A DNA stretch of 64,000 nt from Rhyacophila brunnea (lineage: Eukaryota; Arthropoda; Insecta; Trichoptera; Rhyacophilidae): positions 806,001 through 870,000 of the forward strand of contig JAGYXB010001002.1 in assembly GCA_022495005.1 (NCBI GenBank), written 5' to 3'. Positions 22,262-34,085 of this stretch are shown here, piece after piece; within the stretch, counting starts at the first letter, position 1; each line of letters begins with the position of its first letter. The translations under genes and the position numbers were made by a program. The notes under the pieces were generated by a model. That model ran no database searches, had not been told where the DNA came from, and worked only from the letters and a program-made list of their open reading frames with translations.

Positions 22262-22352
22262 TTATATTGTGGCCTCACTGGTAATCGTACCCCGGAGCCC
22301 ACGGATGAAAGTCCAGTGCCTTACGCACTGTACTACGAGGACCGATAGCGAC
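22262..22352 (-). mobile_element. SINE3 tRNA-like head
   Basis: On the minus strand: GGTCCTCGTAGTACAGTGCG, TAAGGCACTGGACTTTCATC, GGGCTCCGGGGTACGATTAC. The A-box-like and B-box-like spacing and the order match 48299-48390. It lies tail-to-tail with the SINE1 copy just upstream. No obvious body follows. Confidence 0.5.
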
Positions 22353-23152
22353 TTAAATACACAACATATTTTTATTGATAATACATAAATTAAAAAACAC
22401 CTGATCTTCGAAAATATTCTAAAAAAACATAATTTTGGACTATAGTTGATAATCTAGAATAGTATATAATCGTATATTCAGTGCTGTTTTGGAAAGGCAA
22501 AGCACTGCATCAATACCCATTCGGTTTCTCTATTTAGTTTTTATTACTGACATGGCCGAAAAAGTATTCTCTTATGAATATATATCATCACCAGAACGAT
22601 ATTAGAAGAATAATAATATTATTTGTATATTTAATTTTTTTAATCACGATTTGCTTCGAATTTTTGGCATATGCATTTTAACATGGGCAACAATACTATT
22701 AGCAAACTGATAGTTGGGAAACAGTTTTCGAGACTACAGTAATATATAAGCACACCTAAGAGAAAAACAGTCGGATAAAGTCACCGATAGTAACCATAAA
22801 GCTTCAACTATTTTTTTTTCTTTTGAACCCTATCCACCATAAAGCTGTCCTACCTATAGACCAACTCTGAAGCTTGTTGCGAACTATAATTAAATAACAT
22901 GTACCTAACTACCAGCCATATTTGACATTTTTTTCTTCATAACGTACATACCTACATGTTAAAATATTCCATTTCGAGTTGCAAGCTTAGTCATTACCAT
23001 ATTTAAATCGGTCAGTTTAAAATGGTGTGTCAAAATGCTTTCCATAATTGATTTAACGCGAACGTATTTTTGAAAAATTAACCATCACATGTGTAGTGAA
23101 AGGCTGCGCTTTAAACTAACGGGAATACATAATATATATAATATGAAAACAC
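22353..23152. other. Non-coding stretch, nothing recognised
   Basis: No gene. Confidence 0.5.
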
Positions 23153-23678
23153 CAGTGGCGTGGGGTTTGTAGATGCTGCAGATGCGGCGCATGCCATAAT
23201 TATTCTTAGTTATTAATATTAATTATGTATAAGATAAAAATATTAACTTAGTAAAACCGTGAAAATGAACAATTGATATTATTATAATACTATGTACTAG
23301 TATTATACATATTATACTCCTTATTTCACTATCATAAGGTATGTTGCTTGCGTTGTCAGCGTAGACGAAATATGAATGAAATCCGTCGTTTATTATTTTC
23401 CAAAATAAACACTATCTACATAATTAATTCCACATACCTATATAGATAGAGAGTCAAAGTATATAGTGTTTAATATGTAACTGGTAAATAAAATATTTGA
23501 GACTTTTACAGTTGTTTGTTATCGTAATAGAGATGGCCTCTTTGGAATGGCCTCTTCAACAAGCCCGAACCGTCGAAGAATCTATTACGATAACTGGTAG
23601 GTAAATGACTATTTTGTATAGGTAAAATCACTTGTGATGAATAGCATACTTAATTTTAAAAGTCACCATACGCCACTG
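23153..23678. mobile_element. hAT-type element, family N (526 bp)
   Basis: CAGTGGCGTGGGG at the left and ATACGCCACTG at the right. The flanks GAAAACAC and AAATGCAC match at 5 of 8. The interior includes a 14-bp perfect inverted repeat (23518-23531 with 23581-23594). No transposase frame. Confidence 0.6.
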
Positions 23679-23880
23679 AAATGCACATATTTCAATGTAA
23701 GGTTCCGATAAAAAAAACATAAAAATAATATTGATCTCAAAACACTGACTTCAAAAGAAATAGCTATATTTTCCATAGATAAACGTACAATTGTTTTATT
23801 TTTAACGTAAAGTCTGCATCTGACATACCTACATATTCATATAATATGTTATGTTTTATTTAAATCCAGAGCATGAATCT

Positions 23881-23997
23881 ATGCCGTGTCCACACCAGCA
23901 CAAGTTGCTGGCAACCTCGTTAGATTTTACGATAATTATGATAATTTGATAATTATCGCAAAATTTAATGAGGTTGCCATAATTGCCAACACGGCAT
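23881..23997. mobile_element. Small MITE family T, copy 1 (117 bp)
   Basis: ATGCCGTGTCC at the left and CCAACACGGCAT at the right, with an inner palindrome around GCTGGCAACCTCGTTA and TAATGAGGTTGCC. The copy at 12812-12935 supports it as a family. Confidence 0.75.
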
Positions 23998-24594
23998 AAT
24001 AGGTTGGCCAACATCCATTTGTAAAAAGAAGACTGTTAAGACACATCTTCATGTAGTGGCTATCACAATATGATCCATATCGGATAGGTATAAAATATTA
24101 TTAAGTACATAAAATATCATATTTTAATTTTCAGCATTCCAAAAGCTCAATCAGCAAGAGTAATTCTGTAACGAAGTTACATTTTTTTTGTTCCCTTTTT
24201 GCCTTTTTGACTTTCTACTCTCAATATTTACAGTTGGTATTCGAAGCTGTGTTCTAGTACCCATTAGTCAGTGGATAATAAGATGCAAATTGTCTCCAAT
24301 ACTTACTTGTCATGACAATTATAGTGACAGTAAGTAATTTGTTTTCCCTTAACTACAAACTTCATAAAAGTATTTATTCCATTCAAACTTAAACAAGCCC
24401 GAAACATACAAGGCAATATCAAACAAAAAAGAGGAAATATTTATCGCCGTAGTCAGCACCAAAATATCGAACGTGAAAAAAGCATCCATAATTTGCCAAA
24501 ATTGTCCATCGCAGAGAGGACGTTGATCACACAAAGCAGGGTTTCTCACTTCGTGGTCTGCGGACCAGTGTTCAGATATTTGTACGTATGTAGT
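23998..24594. other. Non-coding stretch with a solitary hAT-like end
   Basis: CAGGGTTTCTCACTTCGTGG then TCTGCGGACC at 24537-24566 has the form of a hAT left end. Its partner was not found and it runs into family C copy 3. Confidence 0.4.
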
Positions 24595-24793
24595 TTATTG
24601 TATCACAGTTCACCGTGAGTTTCACGAACCGGAGCGCTCAATACTTTTCTGAAAATTTTAACATAGTTATCAATTTTATGTATATTTTATAGAAATAAGC
24701 GATTTTTTTTGTTATATGGCCTATATAGCTCAGATTGGGGATTTCATAAACCGTAACGGCACTCCGGTGCCCTCCGGTTCATTTTGAGTCCTG
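24595..24793. mobile_element. hAT-type MITE, family C copy 3 (left end decayed)
   Basis: Contains TTCACGAACCGGAGCGCTCA, AACATAGTTATC, TAGCTCAGATTGG, GTAACGGCACTCCGGTGCCC and ends TTCATTTTGAGTCCTG, in the family C order. The left TIR is not recognisable. Confidence 0.7.
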
Positions 24794-24835
24794 GTTGTTG
24801 TATCGTAAACAAGTGGCCGAGATAAATAAAACTTC

Positions 24836-25082
24836 TTCTTCTTCTTTCTCGGCACTACATCCCGGGGCGGGATTTGGCCTCCTCTACAATTGTCCTCCAC
24901 ACGCTCCTTTCCCTGGCTGCTCCTCTCCAGTCTCCAGCCCTCCCCATCTTTCTCCAGTCCTCTTCGATACAGTCAGCCCACCTCTTCTTTGGTCTGCCCC
25001 TAGACCGTTTCCACTGTGGGATCCACTTAGTCATGATTTTTGGCGTCCTGTGCTCAGGCATTCTCTCAACGTGTCCAGCTCA
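24836..25082 (-). pseudogene. Non-LTR retrotransposon ORF2 C-terminus (LINE tail)
   Basis: Minus-strand frame ending at 24855 reads AGHVERMPEHRTPKIMTKWI..., with the hallmark RGRPKKRWADCIEEDW and SVWRTIVEEAK motifs found just before the stop codon of many animal endonuclease/reverse-transcriptase LINE proteins. It ends SRPGM-stop and is followed by a (GAA)n tail at 24836-24850, a common LINE 3' end. A stop lies just upstream of AGHVERM where LRWFGHV would be expected. Only the last 75 codons remain, a typical 5' truncation. Dead copy. Confidence 0.85.
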
Positions 25083-25464
25083 CCTTAGTCTTTGGGATCG
25101 ACAGAATTTCACCACCGTTTCATGTTTTATTAACTCTTCTAACTCGTGGTTCATTTTATTCATAAATAAAACACTATACCTAAAAATACATAATAAAATA
25201 CACCGGAATACAAGGGAAAGATGGAAGAAAATAATAATTAAGCAAATTAGACATACAATCATATCGTTCTTATATAATATTTATATATACCTAATTCTGG
25301 ATGATTCAAAAGTAAGTTAGTAAGTTGGTGCTCGTAAGTATCAATTCTCATGCCTGTCAATATCAAATTAATGTTCTTATTGAATCTAATAAAATTGGAA
25401 CATTACTGCAATGCAAGCAAGCTTCGCATTAACATTAGGTTTTGTAATATTTTTTTCTTTTTTC

Positions 25465-25560
25465 TTCCTGGTGCTTCAACCCTATATGGGTCTTAGTCTC
25501 CTTCAGCATCTGCCTCCATCCAGGTCTGTTAAAAGCCGCTTCCCTTCAGTTTAGGATGCC
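25465..25560 (-). pseudogene. LINE ORF2 C-terminal scrap
   Basis: On the minus strand the frame reads RPGWRQMLKETKTHIGLKHQ, close to the (R/W)RQLVEEAKTH-GL ending of LINE proteins. About 30 codons, no start, very short. Confidence 0.5.
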
Positions 25561-26585
25561 TAAAGACTTGTAACATACGTACAACCTTAGATTATAGAAA
25601 AATATAGATAGAGCTATTGCAAGTGTTTGTCCTTCAAAATATGACGAACTTTTTCACGTACTTGCCTCGCCCCCTTCACGCTTCCTCCGCGACCCTTTCC
25701 TGGGTTATTCGAAAATATGTGTGACAGTTTGCGTGTCGTAGTGTTGCCAGATATCGAATATTTATTCCAATGTTAAAATTTTACAAGCGATGTTTTTATA
25801 AATTATATTATGGCAACACTGGCGTGTTGGCTATGCACTTGGTAAAACATTACTCACTAAAATCGGCTCATGCGGAGGGCTTGCGTATAACTTACTTTCC
25901 GGTGAAATATACCACAAACATCGCGTCATTTTTTAAAATCTCAATTATATACGGTCATCTTTTTCCCACTTCCCAGTTCTTTCGTTCACAGTACCTATAC
26001 TGTGATACAGCGAACTGCGTACGTACAATTTTCATGTTAGCCCACTAACCAGTATAGATACGCGATGATGATCTAAAATGAATGATATCTACCAAAGTAT
26101 CCTAAAGTATAGTTTTTGTTAAAAAAAATCGAGTTTCAGTTTACTCCTGAACTGAAAATTTTATGTAAGGCCTGTCGCTCATAGAGAAACTAAAATCCTA
26201 CGAACTAGTTACTGATGGAACTCATAAACTGGTCAATGAACGATACTTCGCACACGGCGTTACTGAAACCCACTTGCAATAATAATATCATAACCTCAAA
26301 CTGGCAAACCCACTGTCTTTCCTACTTGTCTTCATTCTAAGCTGTTTTCCGTAATATCTTTCCGGAAATATTCTGACAGTCTGTAATTATACAGGTAGGA
26401 GTATTTTTCAACTTCTGTCACAAATTTTAAATTAAAAATGGGTTCGCCCATCTTTAACTATTGACTTGTTATTGCTAGTTCAGTTCTGTTCAGTGCTACC
26501 AATTTTGCTAAGAAAATATGATTTTTCATCGAATCTACTGATATCGGCATCACTGTTTTATGGGAGACTGGTAACTGATAGACTG
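25561..26585. other. Non-coding stretch
   Basis: AGTGTTGCCA (25740) and TGGCAACACT (25810) form a 10-bp inverted pair 60 bp apart, possibly a small decayed TIR element. A 92-codon frame at 25770-26048 covers it and shows no domain. Confidence 0.4.
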
Positions 26586-27467
26586 GGGGTCGTATGCATG
26601 AGATTCCCAAAAACCTTATAGGCTATATACTGCACGTTTGTATGCATGAGTAAAAACGTAATTCGTTGTTTAATGTGACGTCAGCATGTGTCCGTATAAT
26701 GGCAATCTTATAAAATTTCATTCCCCGATCAATAATTCAAAATTTTGAAATTGTAAATGTGTCTGAAAGTGTGCGAACGGTACCATATAAATTTAATAAT
26801 TATAAATGAATAATTATTATGAACTTTAATTAATTTATCAGTTATTTTATCTCATTTATTTTAAAATTCTACCGTACGAAAGGATAAAGTATTGCCAGTA
26901 AATATTTCCATTTGCTGGCAATACTGAATCTGAATACATATATATTATTATGACTAACTTCACTTCAATTATGAGATGTCATAACAGAATAAGAATAAAT
27001 GACAGAAATGCAAATGTATTTAGATAATAATATGTAATGATCTCTGTATAATATTATCATTTATACCAATCACCGTATGACACTAATGATGTATCCAGTG
27101 TATTTGAGAGTTGTGCCTTGTTTATTACAGTTATCTTACAATAATTAACTAGGTAGGTAGGTACCATAATATTTTTAAGAATGCAGAATGCTTCCAATTG
27201 CATATTTTAATGCCAGATACAGCAGTAGGTACCTATTTTTGCGGTCGTTTAGCGGAGATATTTTATCGTACCTAATCTTACGTAAATCCATCTTATCTCT
27301 CCATGAGAAATATTGCGCTTTGACATTTGGCAAAGTGACAGATGAAGCAGCCATTTTGGCGTGTGACGTCAGATTGCTTACGTCACAAACAGTGCTATAC
27401 GCTATATGATGGAAAATCGGTTAAATAGCTTATAAAGAATTTGGGAATCTCATACATACGGCCCTGG
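26586..27467. mobile_element. TIR element Q (about 880 bp), superfamily unsure
   Basis: The left end GGGGGTCGTATGCATGAGAT then TCCCAAA and the right end TTTGGGAATCTCATACATAC then GGCCCT are inverted repeats of about 28 bp, followed by weaker pairing (TATAGGCTATA against TATAAGCTATT). Candidate octamers GATAGACT/GGGAGACT match 6 of 8, and GGGAGACT also occurs 14 bp further left, so the boundary is uncertain. The 73-codon frame at 27188-27409 has no known domain. Confidence 0.65.
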
Positions 27468-27704
27468 GAGACTAGCATGTCGTCTCTTCAGTTTAGTAGC
27501 GAACGTTTTGAAACAGAGAGATTCCAGTCTTGTCGTGAGCGAGCCGCCATTGAAATACATTAGCTAGCTGCTAGATACTGCCTGGAATTTTAGTTTCAGT
27601 TTCGTATTTTTGAGTATTTTCGTGAGCGGAAGGCTTAAACGTCACGCCGACAAGTTTATTATATAATTTATATGTAACAATAAATGATAAATAAAAATGA
27701 CACA

Positions 27705-27940
27705 CCCACGGTGGCCGCGCGGCTTAAGCATTGGACTATCACGCCGTGGGTCTCAGGTTCGAATCCTGGATCTGGCAAGTACACATATTGTTTTTCAATT
27801 TGTGTGTGAGTCAGGGTATGGACCTAATAGGTTGAGCAAGTGGCTGACATCCATTTCTCGTAAAAAAACAAAATCTGTTAATACAAACCTCTACGCTGTG
27901 GAGGCCCAGATGATCCTATTAGGATCGGACATAGTCGGTA
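27705..27940 (+). mobile_element. SINE1, near full length
   Basis: Starts CCCACGGTGGCCGCGCGGCT then TAAGCATTGGACTAT, the B-box is AGGTTCGAATCC, then the standard body (GTGTGTGAGTCAGGGTATGG, GAGCAAGTGGCTGACATCCA, GATCCTATTAGGATCGGACA). With 10122-10356 it defines the consensus. No clear target duplication. Confidence 0.88.
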
Positions 27941-27944
27941 CAAT

Positions 27945-28490
27945 AAATACTATGTACCATTCGCCTAAAGTTTGAGGAACACTAACACAGAGGAGTCGTT
28001 AATTTAATTTTGTTGTCAATCAATCGGGACAGTGTGACAAGAGCCTGTAATTGCGCGGCTAAAAAAGCTGTAAAGTCAATTCACTTACCTTAAATTACAT
28101 ATAATTTTGAAATGCAATTAACCAATTTAAATTCATAAAGATAACGCTCGCTGAGGAACGCATGCGTAACTGCAGTGGCGGTACGCGGCGGAGAGCTTTT
28201 GCAAGCTTTGCACGGAAACCATTAATTTGCTTATTAATACTCACTCCAAAAGCGAAATCTCGTTGCATCATTCGTCGAGCTTATTAAAAATACGGTTTTA
28301 ATTATTTTTTGTAATTATGAGGCAGTAAGTATTTTTTAAAGTGTCATATGTTGTGGATATTACGCAAAAACTCGAATAATAATAAAACTACAATTTCTTA
28401 AAGCCGTAAGTATCTGTACTTTCAAATTTAATTACTAAATTACAATCAGGCATAACATTACATTGCATCACCATGTTCAATCTTAAAAGG
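27945..28490. other. Non-coding stretch, nothing recognised
   Basis: No gene seen. Confidence 0.45.
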
Positions 28491-28494
28491 ACTA

Positions 28495-28648
28495 TATGGG
28501 TCTCCACAAGGTGGAGTCTGTATTGTCAGATTTTAGCTGTTAGCCACTGGATCAACTTATTAGGCCCAAACACACATTTAAAAAACATGTGAATATGTAA
28601 ATGTTCAAACCCGGGATCCTCGCTACTATTCGGCCATCGCGGACGATA
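28495..28648 (-). mobile_element. SINE1, diverged copy
   Basis: On the plus strand TATATGGGTCTCCACAAGGT, TTAGCCACTGGATCAACTTA, TTAGGCCCAAACACACATTT, GTTCAAACCCGGGATCC and GGCCATCGCGG follow the SINE1 order in reverse. Old copy. Confidence 0.65.
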
Positions 28649-28699
28649 ATAAGTTATTACAAAACTAAAAATTCTATTTTACTTTTTTAATTTATTTAG

Positions 28700-28990
28700 T
28701 ATCATCATCAGCCTGAATCTATCCACTGCTGGATGAAGGCCTCTCCAAGCCGATTACACTTCTATATGTCATGTGCGTTGTGTTGCCACGTATTACTGAA
28801 GAAATTAACCATTTCATCAATCCAGCGGTCTTTAGGTCTACCTTGCGGACATTTTGTACCTCTTGGGTAACACTGAATGACTAGATTTGTCCAGCGATTG
28901 TCCCTTCTTCGAGATATGTGAGCATTTAGTATAACTTGTTTTAAACTACAAAGTTTGTAGCCATTTCTTGTCTGAAATTGAAACCGATGA
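28700..28990 (-). pseudogene. LINE ORF2 C-terminus, second lineage
   Basis: The minus-strand frame contains HISRRRDNRWTNLVIQCYPR, CPQGRPKDRWIDEMVNFF and WQHNAHD, the (H)IARR-DNRW ... GRPK-RW(I/R)D pattern of the LINE C-terminal region. It is followed on the minus strand by a CAGCAGTGGATAGATTCAGG region encoding the usual QQWID ending, then TGATGATGAT. Truncated at about 85 codons. Distinct from the 24836 lineage. Confidence 0.75.
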
Positions 28991-29029
28991 TTACTAATTA
29001 CGGTTATAAGCAACTATTTACAAGAAGGA

Positions 29030-29655
29030 TAGTTGTATTGCTAGCTTAATGGACATCATTAACGGGCAAACAGTGAAAGTTTTGCTTGTAAAAACTTGCA
29101 AAAACAGTTTTGATGAGTGAAATTTTACTCATCAAAAAAAAGCTTTATGTAGGTACTTACATAATATTTCTAATTGGTATGTGTGTGAGACTTTTTAAAA
29201 TAATATATTTTTAGCAAACTGAAATATTTATTCACCTCTTATAACATTAATTATATGATTCTAAATCTCTAGTTAATGATAATTTTGACTTAGACAGGGC
29301 TATTTTTTTCAGACCTACATAATTTTTAATGCAGAATGCAGCTATACCAGAAGAGGATATATAAGGTTATCAAGATTTTTTGAGTTTTGTGGAAATGACG
29401 TAATCGATTATTCCAGAATCTTAAAAACATGCCCTTGTCTCTCAAATGGAGTATAACATATTACCGAAAGCATAACAAAATCCTTAAAACTAACTAGGGC
29501 CTATTTAAACGGTATTTGTATACAAAAAATAAGCCACTAATGTATCATAAACAAAACAGATTAATTCATAGTATAGAAATATGAACACCAGTTATCGTGG
29601 ATCGAGGTTTTGAATCTGGGCTATGTTTATTATTTTAAAACGGTCAGGCCATAAA
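29030..29655. other. Non-coding stretch, nothing recognised
   Basis: No gene. GCTTTATGTAGGTACTTACA then TAATATT near 29141 echoes 9373-9400. Confidence 0.4.
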
Positions 29656-29659
29656 ATCC

Positions 29660-30000
29660 AAAGAACACAAAACGCACCGACTGTCATCAAATATTTAATG
29701 TACGCTTCCTTTACGCGACAAACTTTATTGCATGTTATGATACTGACGTAACTATTGAAAATAACATATTCTTTAATACACAGGAAATTTTATCGCATAT
29801 TTCTCCACATTCGAGATCGACACCCGGAAGTGTAAGTCAATTTCGATTAATTCTGTGTTCCCTGGTGTCATTACTGTCATTTTAATAAATGGGTTTGATT
29901 AAAGAATTTCATTTAAATATATTTCATTTTTAACGTAAGGGCCCTCAAAATCTGTTAGTGCATCGGGTTTCCATTGCCCTAAAACCCACCACTGCCAATA
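29660..30000 (+). repeat. Family F right half followed by family I fragment
   Basis: GACAAACTTTATTGCATGTT, ATTGAAAATAACATATTCTT, CACATTCGAGATCG and TTCCCTGGT are family F landmarks. After about 50 bp comes AGGGCCCTCAAAATCTGTTA then GTGCATCGG, family I. Non-coding. Confidence 0.5.
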
Positions 30001-30711
30001 ACATGTTTCTTTCTACCTTACCATAATTTTTGTCGACCACTCGAACATATATATTTTTAAACAAATTATTTAGTGATACATTGTTAAGATGGAAACTTTA
30101 CGTTTTTCCCTTCCTACCATGTTCTACATCTACAATATCCTGTCCCTGTGTCTTTGCAGCATCGAAAGTACTACTGCGATACTTAACTGTCAGCTCCATA
30201 TTTAGCCAAAACTGGATTGCCGTTCTTTATTCAGACCTCTGTCATCGTAATTTGGCTCGTACGCCATGACAGACTTCAAGAATACTACGCAATACCTATA
30301 AATAAATAATCGAAGAACTTACTTATTTCATTCAATTAATAAACAATTATGAAACTACACTATTTCGCCACACGATCAACAGATGGCCAAAGATAGCATC
30401 AATATTGGAGATTAAATTGTTCGTGATATAAATATTTAAAGAAATTTAATTTGACTACTGGGGAAGAGTAGACTAAGTAAATATATTTGTACTGACTTGG
30501 TACTGACGCTGACTTTGTAATATTTCATTGACCAAAGATTTCGTATATAAAGGATAAAAAAGAGTTTTTCATATTTTCTATAACAAAAGCATTGGACTAA
30601 CATACAGTTGGTTGGTAGGGAGGCATTCGTTCCTATGGAAATCATTTTGAAATGTCACATTTCAGATAAGTATCGACATATTTTCATTAACATCTATCTA
30701 CCTATTCACGC
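30001..30711. other. Non-coding stretch, nothing recognised
   Basis: A 79-codon plus frame at 30030-30269 has no recognised domain. No shared repeat. Confidence 0.4.
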
Positions 30712-31147
30712 AAATAAAAAGAACTTTTTATATACAACGTTTTTAAATTTTCTGTTGAATCATATAAAATTGACTTGACTAGCTTAAACGATCAAAAAAA
30801 TTTGTACTTGATAGAAATACTGAATAATGAAATGTCATTTCATATTGATTTCCATAGTAACGCACTATTTAATAATTTAATTGCTAGGACCCCGTAGCAA
30901 CCAATAATGGTATCGAAATAACTTTTCATACAAAACAGAATTAACTAAAAATGAATTCAATTCTACTTAAAGATGGCTAAAAGTACGAGTATTAAACAAA
31001 TGCATTGGCATCGTGTTCTGATATATTCTAAAAGTTTCAAATGTCTAGCTCGTCGGGAAGTTAGTTAAAAATCGATTGCAAGATTTGTACCGGACAAACA
31101 ACCACCGGACAAATAAGAATACGACCTAAGAAAAACGTCGTAAAATA
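30712..31147. mobile_element. MITE-like repeat family E, copy 2
   Basis: Collinear with 19929-20359. Shared words include TTTTTATATACAACGTTTTT, TTTCCATAGTAACGCAC, AATTCAATTCTACTTAAAGA, GTTCTGATATATTCTAAAAG and CGTCGGGAAGTTAGTTAAAA. Left TATACAACGTTTTT and right AAAAACGTCGTAAAATAAG are loose inverted repeats. Confidence 0.65.
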
Positions 31148-31797
31148 AGATTTACTAGTCGTACTATTAATGACGTTTTGATTCTGATACACATCCGTGA
31201 CCCAATTTGAAATCTTCAGGCTGTAAATAATATATAGGCACCATACATAGGTATAAATCTCCAAGGTGCCAATAAGCAAAGCTTCGTTCAATGAAAACAA
31301 TATTAATGAAAAACAGTTTTTTAATTTTCAGGAAGCACATCTCCATCAAGCCTTTCTTTAGCTTTAGATTATGCTATTATTATTGCTGTGTTGTTATTTC
31401 ATATAGATAAAAATTATAATTAATTATGTCTTTAAAATTTTAAGATTCTCCTGGATTATTGGACAATTTATAAAAATCTGAAAACATTATAAAATGTTTA
31501 TCTACCTACTTAACTTAAACATAGCTTATAATAAATTTGTATAATATATTTTTTTATATTTTTATTTCATTATTGCTGTATTTTATGACTTTTTAGACTA
31601 ATTCTTTGTGAACGGAATTTTTAGTGTGGAAATATTTTTTTGAAAAGGTGTAGGTACCTACTTATTTTTAACCTTAATTTTCCCACAAATAATAATATTT
31701 TAACACACTAAATTAATAAGAAAAATAGTTCAATGGATTAAACTGTTCAACCTAAAAGAGTGGCCTCAGAAAAAAATCATTCAGGCTTGCAGAACGT
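31148..31797. other. Non-coding stretch, nothing recognised
   Basis: Very AT-rich. Overlapping minus frames at 31061-31349 show no domain. Confidence 0.45.
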
Positions 31798-31812
31798 TGG
31801 AAATTCGTTAAC

Positions 31813-32202
31813 ATGTAAGTTGTACGTATGCAGTTCATCGTGGGACACTTATTCGTGCGCCGCAGTACGTGAAACATGTGTTCGTATAACATTTTATCAA
31901 ATGACAAGTTCTTCGTTGAACATTTCACCGTGGAACACATTTGTACGTATCTTACAAAATGTGGCGATAGTTTGCAAATAGTACTGTTCCAATTAGATTA
32001 ACCCTAACCTAACCTAACCTAGTAAAGACATCTCATAAAATTTGCCACATATTGTAGCACACATACAAATATACTCCACGGTGAAATGTTCAACGAAGAA
32101 CTCGTCATTTGATTAAATGTCACACGAACTCATGTTTCACGTACTGCGGCGCACGAATAAGTGTCCTGCGGTGAACTGTTTACGTACAAATTTCCGGATA
32201 CG
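31813..32202 (+). mobile_element. Foldback element D, copy 2 (390 bp, uninterrupted)
   Basis: Two arms of about 150 bp are inverted copies of each other (left TTGTACGTATGCAGTTCATC ... CACCGTGGAACACATTTGTA; right reverse-complements to TTGTACGTAAACAGTTCACC ...). Between them is a spacer with AACCCTAACCTAACCTAACC at 32000-32019. The flanks TGGAAATTCGTTAAC (31798-31812) and TAGAAATTCATAAGC (32203-32217) match at 11 of 15 positions. Same length as copy 1. No coding capacity; frames seen in both arms are mirror artefacts. Confidence 0.85.
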
Positions 32203-32217
32203 TAGAAATTCATAAGC

Positions 32218-33007
32218 TTTTTATGTCTGGATACGGCTCTGTTTTAAAAAAATAACGAGATCGACTCTTCGCTAACTTAATCAATAGAGCAGTGGTCCTT
32301 TTATGCTTAAAATTCAAACATTTAAGCTCCGTCTCTTTAAAGGTAGAATTATAAAATATTTAAAATGTGTAATATGTGAATGATTTTAAATACAATGCAC
32401 CCATAGTATCACAATTGTATTTTAACTTAAGTACTTCTTTTTAAAACTGTGAAAGCTTTCAATTCTCCCAAATGTAATTAACATTAAACATTCCAACATC
32501 CATAACTTATTTAAAATTAAGAATATTTAACTTGATATGATCCAACTTGGACTATACCTAAAGCCTCACCAAATACTCATTTACTACATTGACTGATATT
32601 TTAATTTGATACGAATATTGCAGGTCTGAAATTGACGCAACTCCTTTTTAAATCGTCAAAGATCTTATCAGTGAGACTCTTCACAAATTGCAACGAGTGT
32701 ATTAATTTCACTTTCTGATTATTTGTCAAGACAGTTTTTTCATTGACACAAAATTACAATATTATTGTGTAGCAGTTTCCTTTTTTGATTGAGGTTACCG
32801 CTGTTTCACTCATTTCGATGTCAAATAATATTATTGGCATACGATTGATAAGATCTTTGCATAAATATAAACGTAAACATCTTATTATTATTTATTCCAC
32901 GTAAGCAGCAGTGTGATCTCTTTTATGATAATTCATGAAAAAAACTTTATATAGATGCATGAAAATGGTGGTAAATAAAATATAACAATGTCGCAATTTC
33001 AGGAGCT
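32218..33007. other. Non-coding stretch, nothing recognised
   Basis: No gene or shared repeat. Confidence 0.5.
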
Positions 33008-33015
33008 TTCACCAG

Positions 33016-33580
33016 CAGTGACGTCCCTAGACAAAATGCCGCCCCTAGGCAGCGTCAAAATGCCACCCCTTTATACAGTATTTTTTATTATCCTTTCATG
33101 ACTTCAATATCTAAGAAATACATTATTAATAAAATATATACCGCAAAATTTAATTTAAATGTCATCTCCATTTCAATAGAAAATATTGCGAGTCCACGGT
33201 TTCAGATACATTTAAAAATACATCTGACAACTTTCAAAACTCGCGAATGACTGGCAAAAATATATGGATACATTAATTAGGTACCTAAGTATGTACCTAC
33301 CTATAATTCAAATATAATTCGCAAATCTGCATGTGTCATTGCTGGCCATCAAGGAGTGATGTCCAAAGACAACGGAAGTAAACTAGACATCGCGAACCCG
33401 ACGAAAAAAATACCCGTTAAACCGTTTTCAACCAGTGAGTTGATTTTTTTAATGAAAAGATATTTCCGTTATTATTAAGTTTATGTACCTATTCCCATAT
33501 ATATATATATATATTTATTGATTTTCCTCGATTTGCCGCCCAGCGACGCTCAATCTGTCTACCCCCACGAGACGTCACTG
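33016..33580. mobile_element. hAT-type MITE, family K copy 1 (565 bp)
   Basis: CAGTGACGTCCCTAGACAAA at the left, GAGACGTCACTG at the right, perfect 8-bp duplication TTCACCAG (33008-33015 and 33581-33588). Internal AATGCCGCCCCTAGGCAGCG and TTGCCGCCCAGCGACGCTCA match copy 2 at 62793. It contains a (TA)n run at 33497-33514. Confidence 0.93.
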
Positions 33581-33789
33581 TTCACCAGTGATATAGTGAT
33601 TCTTTTCAATAAAAACATGACGTGTAGAACAGTAGAAGGGTAATACGTAAATTTTTGATAAATAACGACAAATATTTTCTCATAATTCTAACAACCATAT
33701 TCTATCATATATCTATCTAACATATATATTCTACTAATCACATCATTCGCGACAATCCTGAGTGTCATAGCCACAGAAGTCAGAACAGA

Positions 33790-34085
33790 TAATAAATAGA
33801 ATTTCGATAGGCTATATACCAATACACCAAATTTTGACGCAGGGTTTTGAATGAGTGAGTGTCCTACGAAAATGAACCATGCCATTATATACGTGCAATA
33901 GTGTGTGTAATACACCAATATTAAATGAGCGTCAATGCCTAAACCGAGAGCAGTTGTCAGTATTAGACGTATGTCGTATTCTTGACACGTGTTTAAATTT
34001 ATACCGTATTCTTCTTTACTCGAGAGATCGGTTGCCTGCTTCTCCTTACCTGTTAGGTAATTCAGTTCCCTGGTCATAGCGTTCT
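33790..34085 (+). repeat. Interspersed repeat family F, copy 2
   Basis: Collinear with 3011-3340: GATAGGCTATATACCAATAC, TTTTGACGCAGGGTTTTGAA, TAAACCGAGAGCAGTTGTCA, GACACGTGTTTAAATTTATA, GAGATCGGTTGCC, TTCCCTGGTCA. The 137-codon minus frame over it is accidental. Confidence 0.65.

Noticed and set aside
24795..25320. 97- and 148-codon plus-strand frames
   Set aside because: Mirror image of the minus-strand LINE C-terminus (RGRPKKRWADCIEEDW).
31760..31981. Frames in the arms of foldback element D
   Set aside because: The same peptides appear from both inverted arms and in copy 1; they come from the repeat, not a gene.
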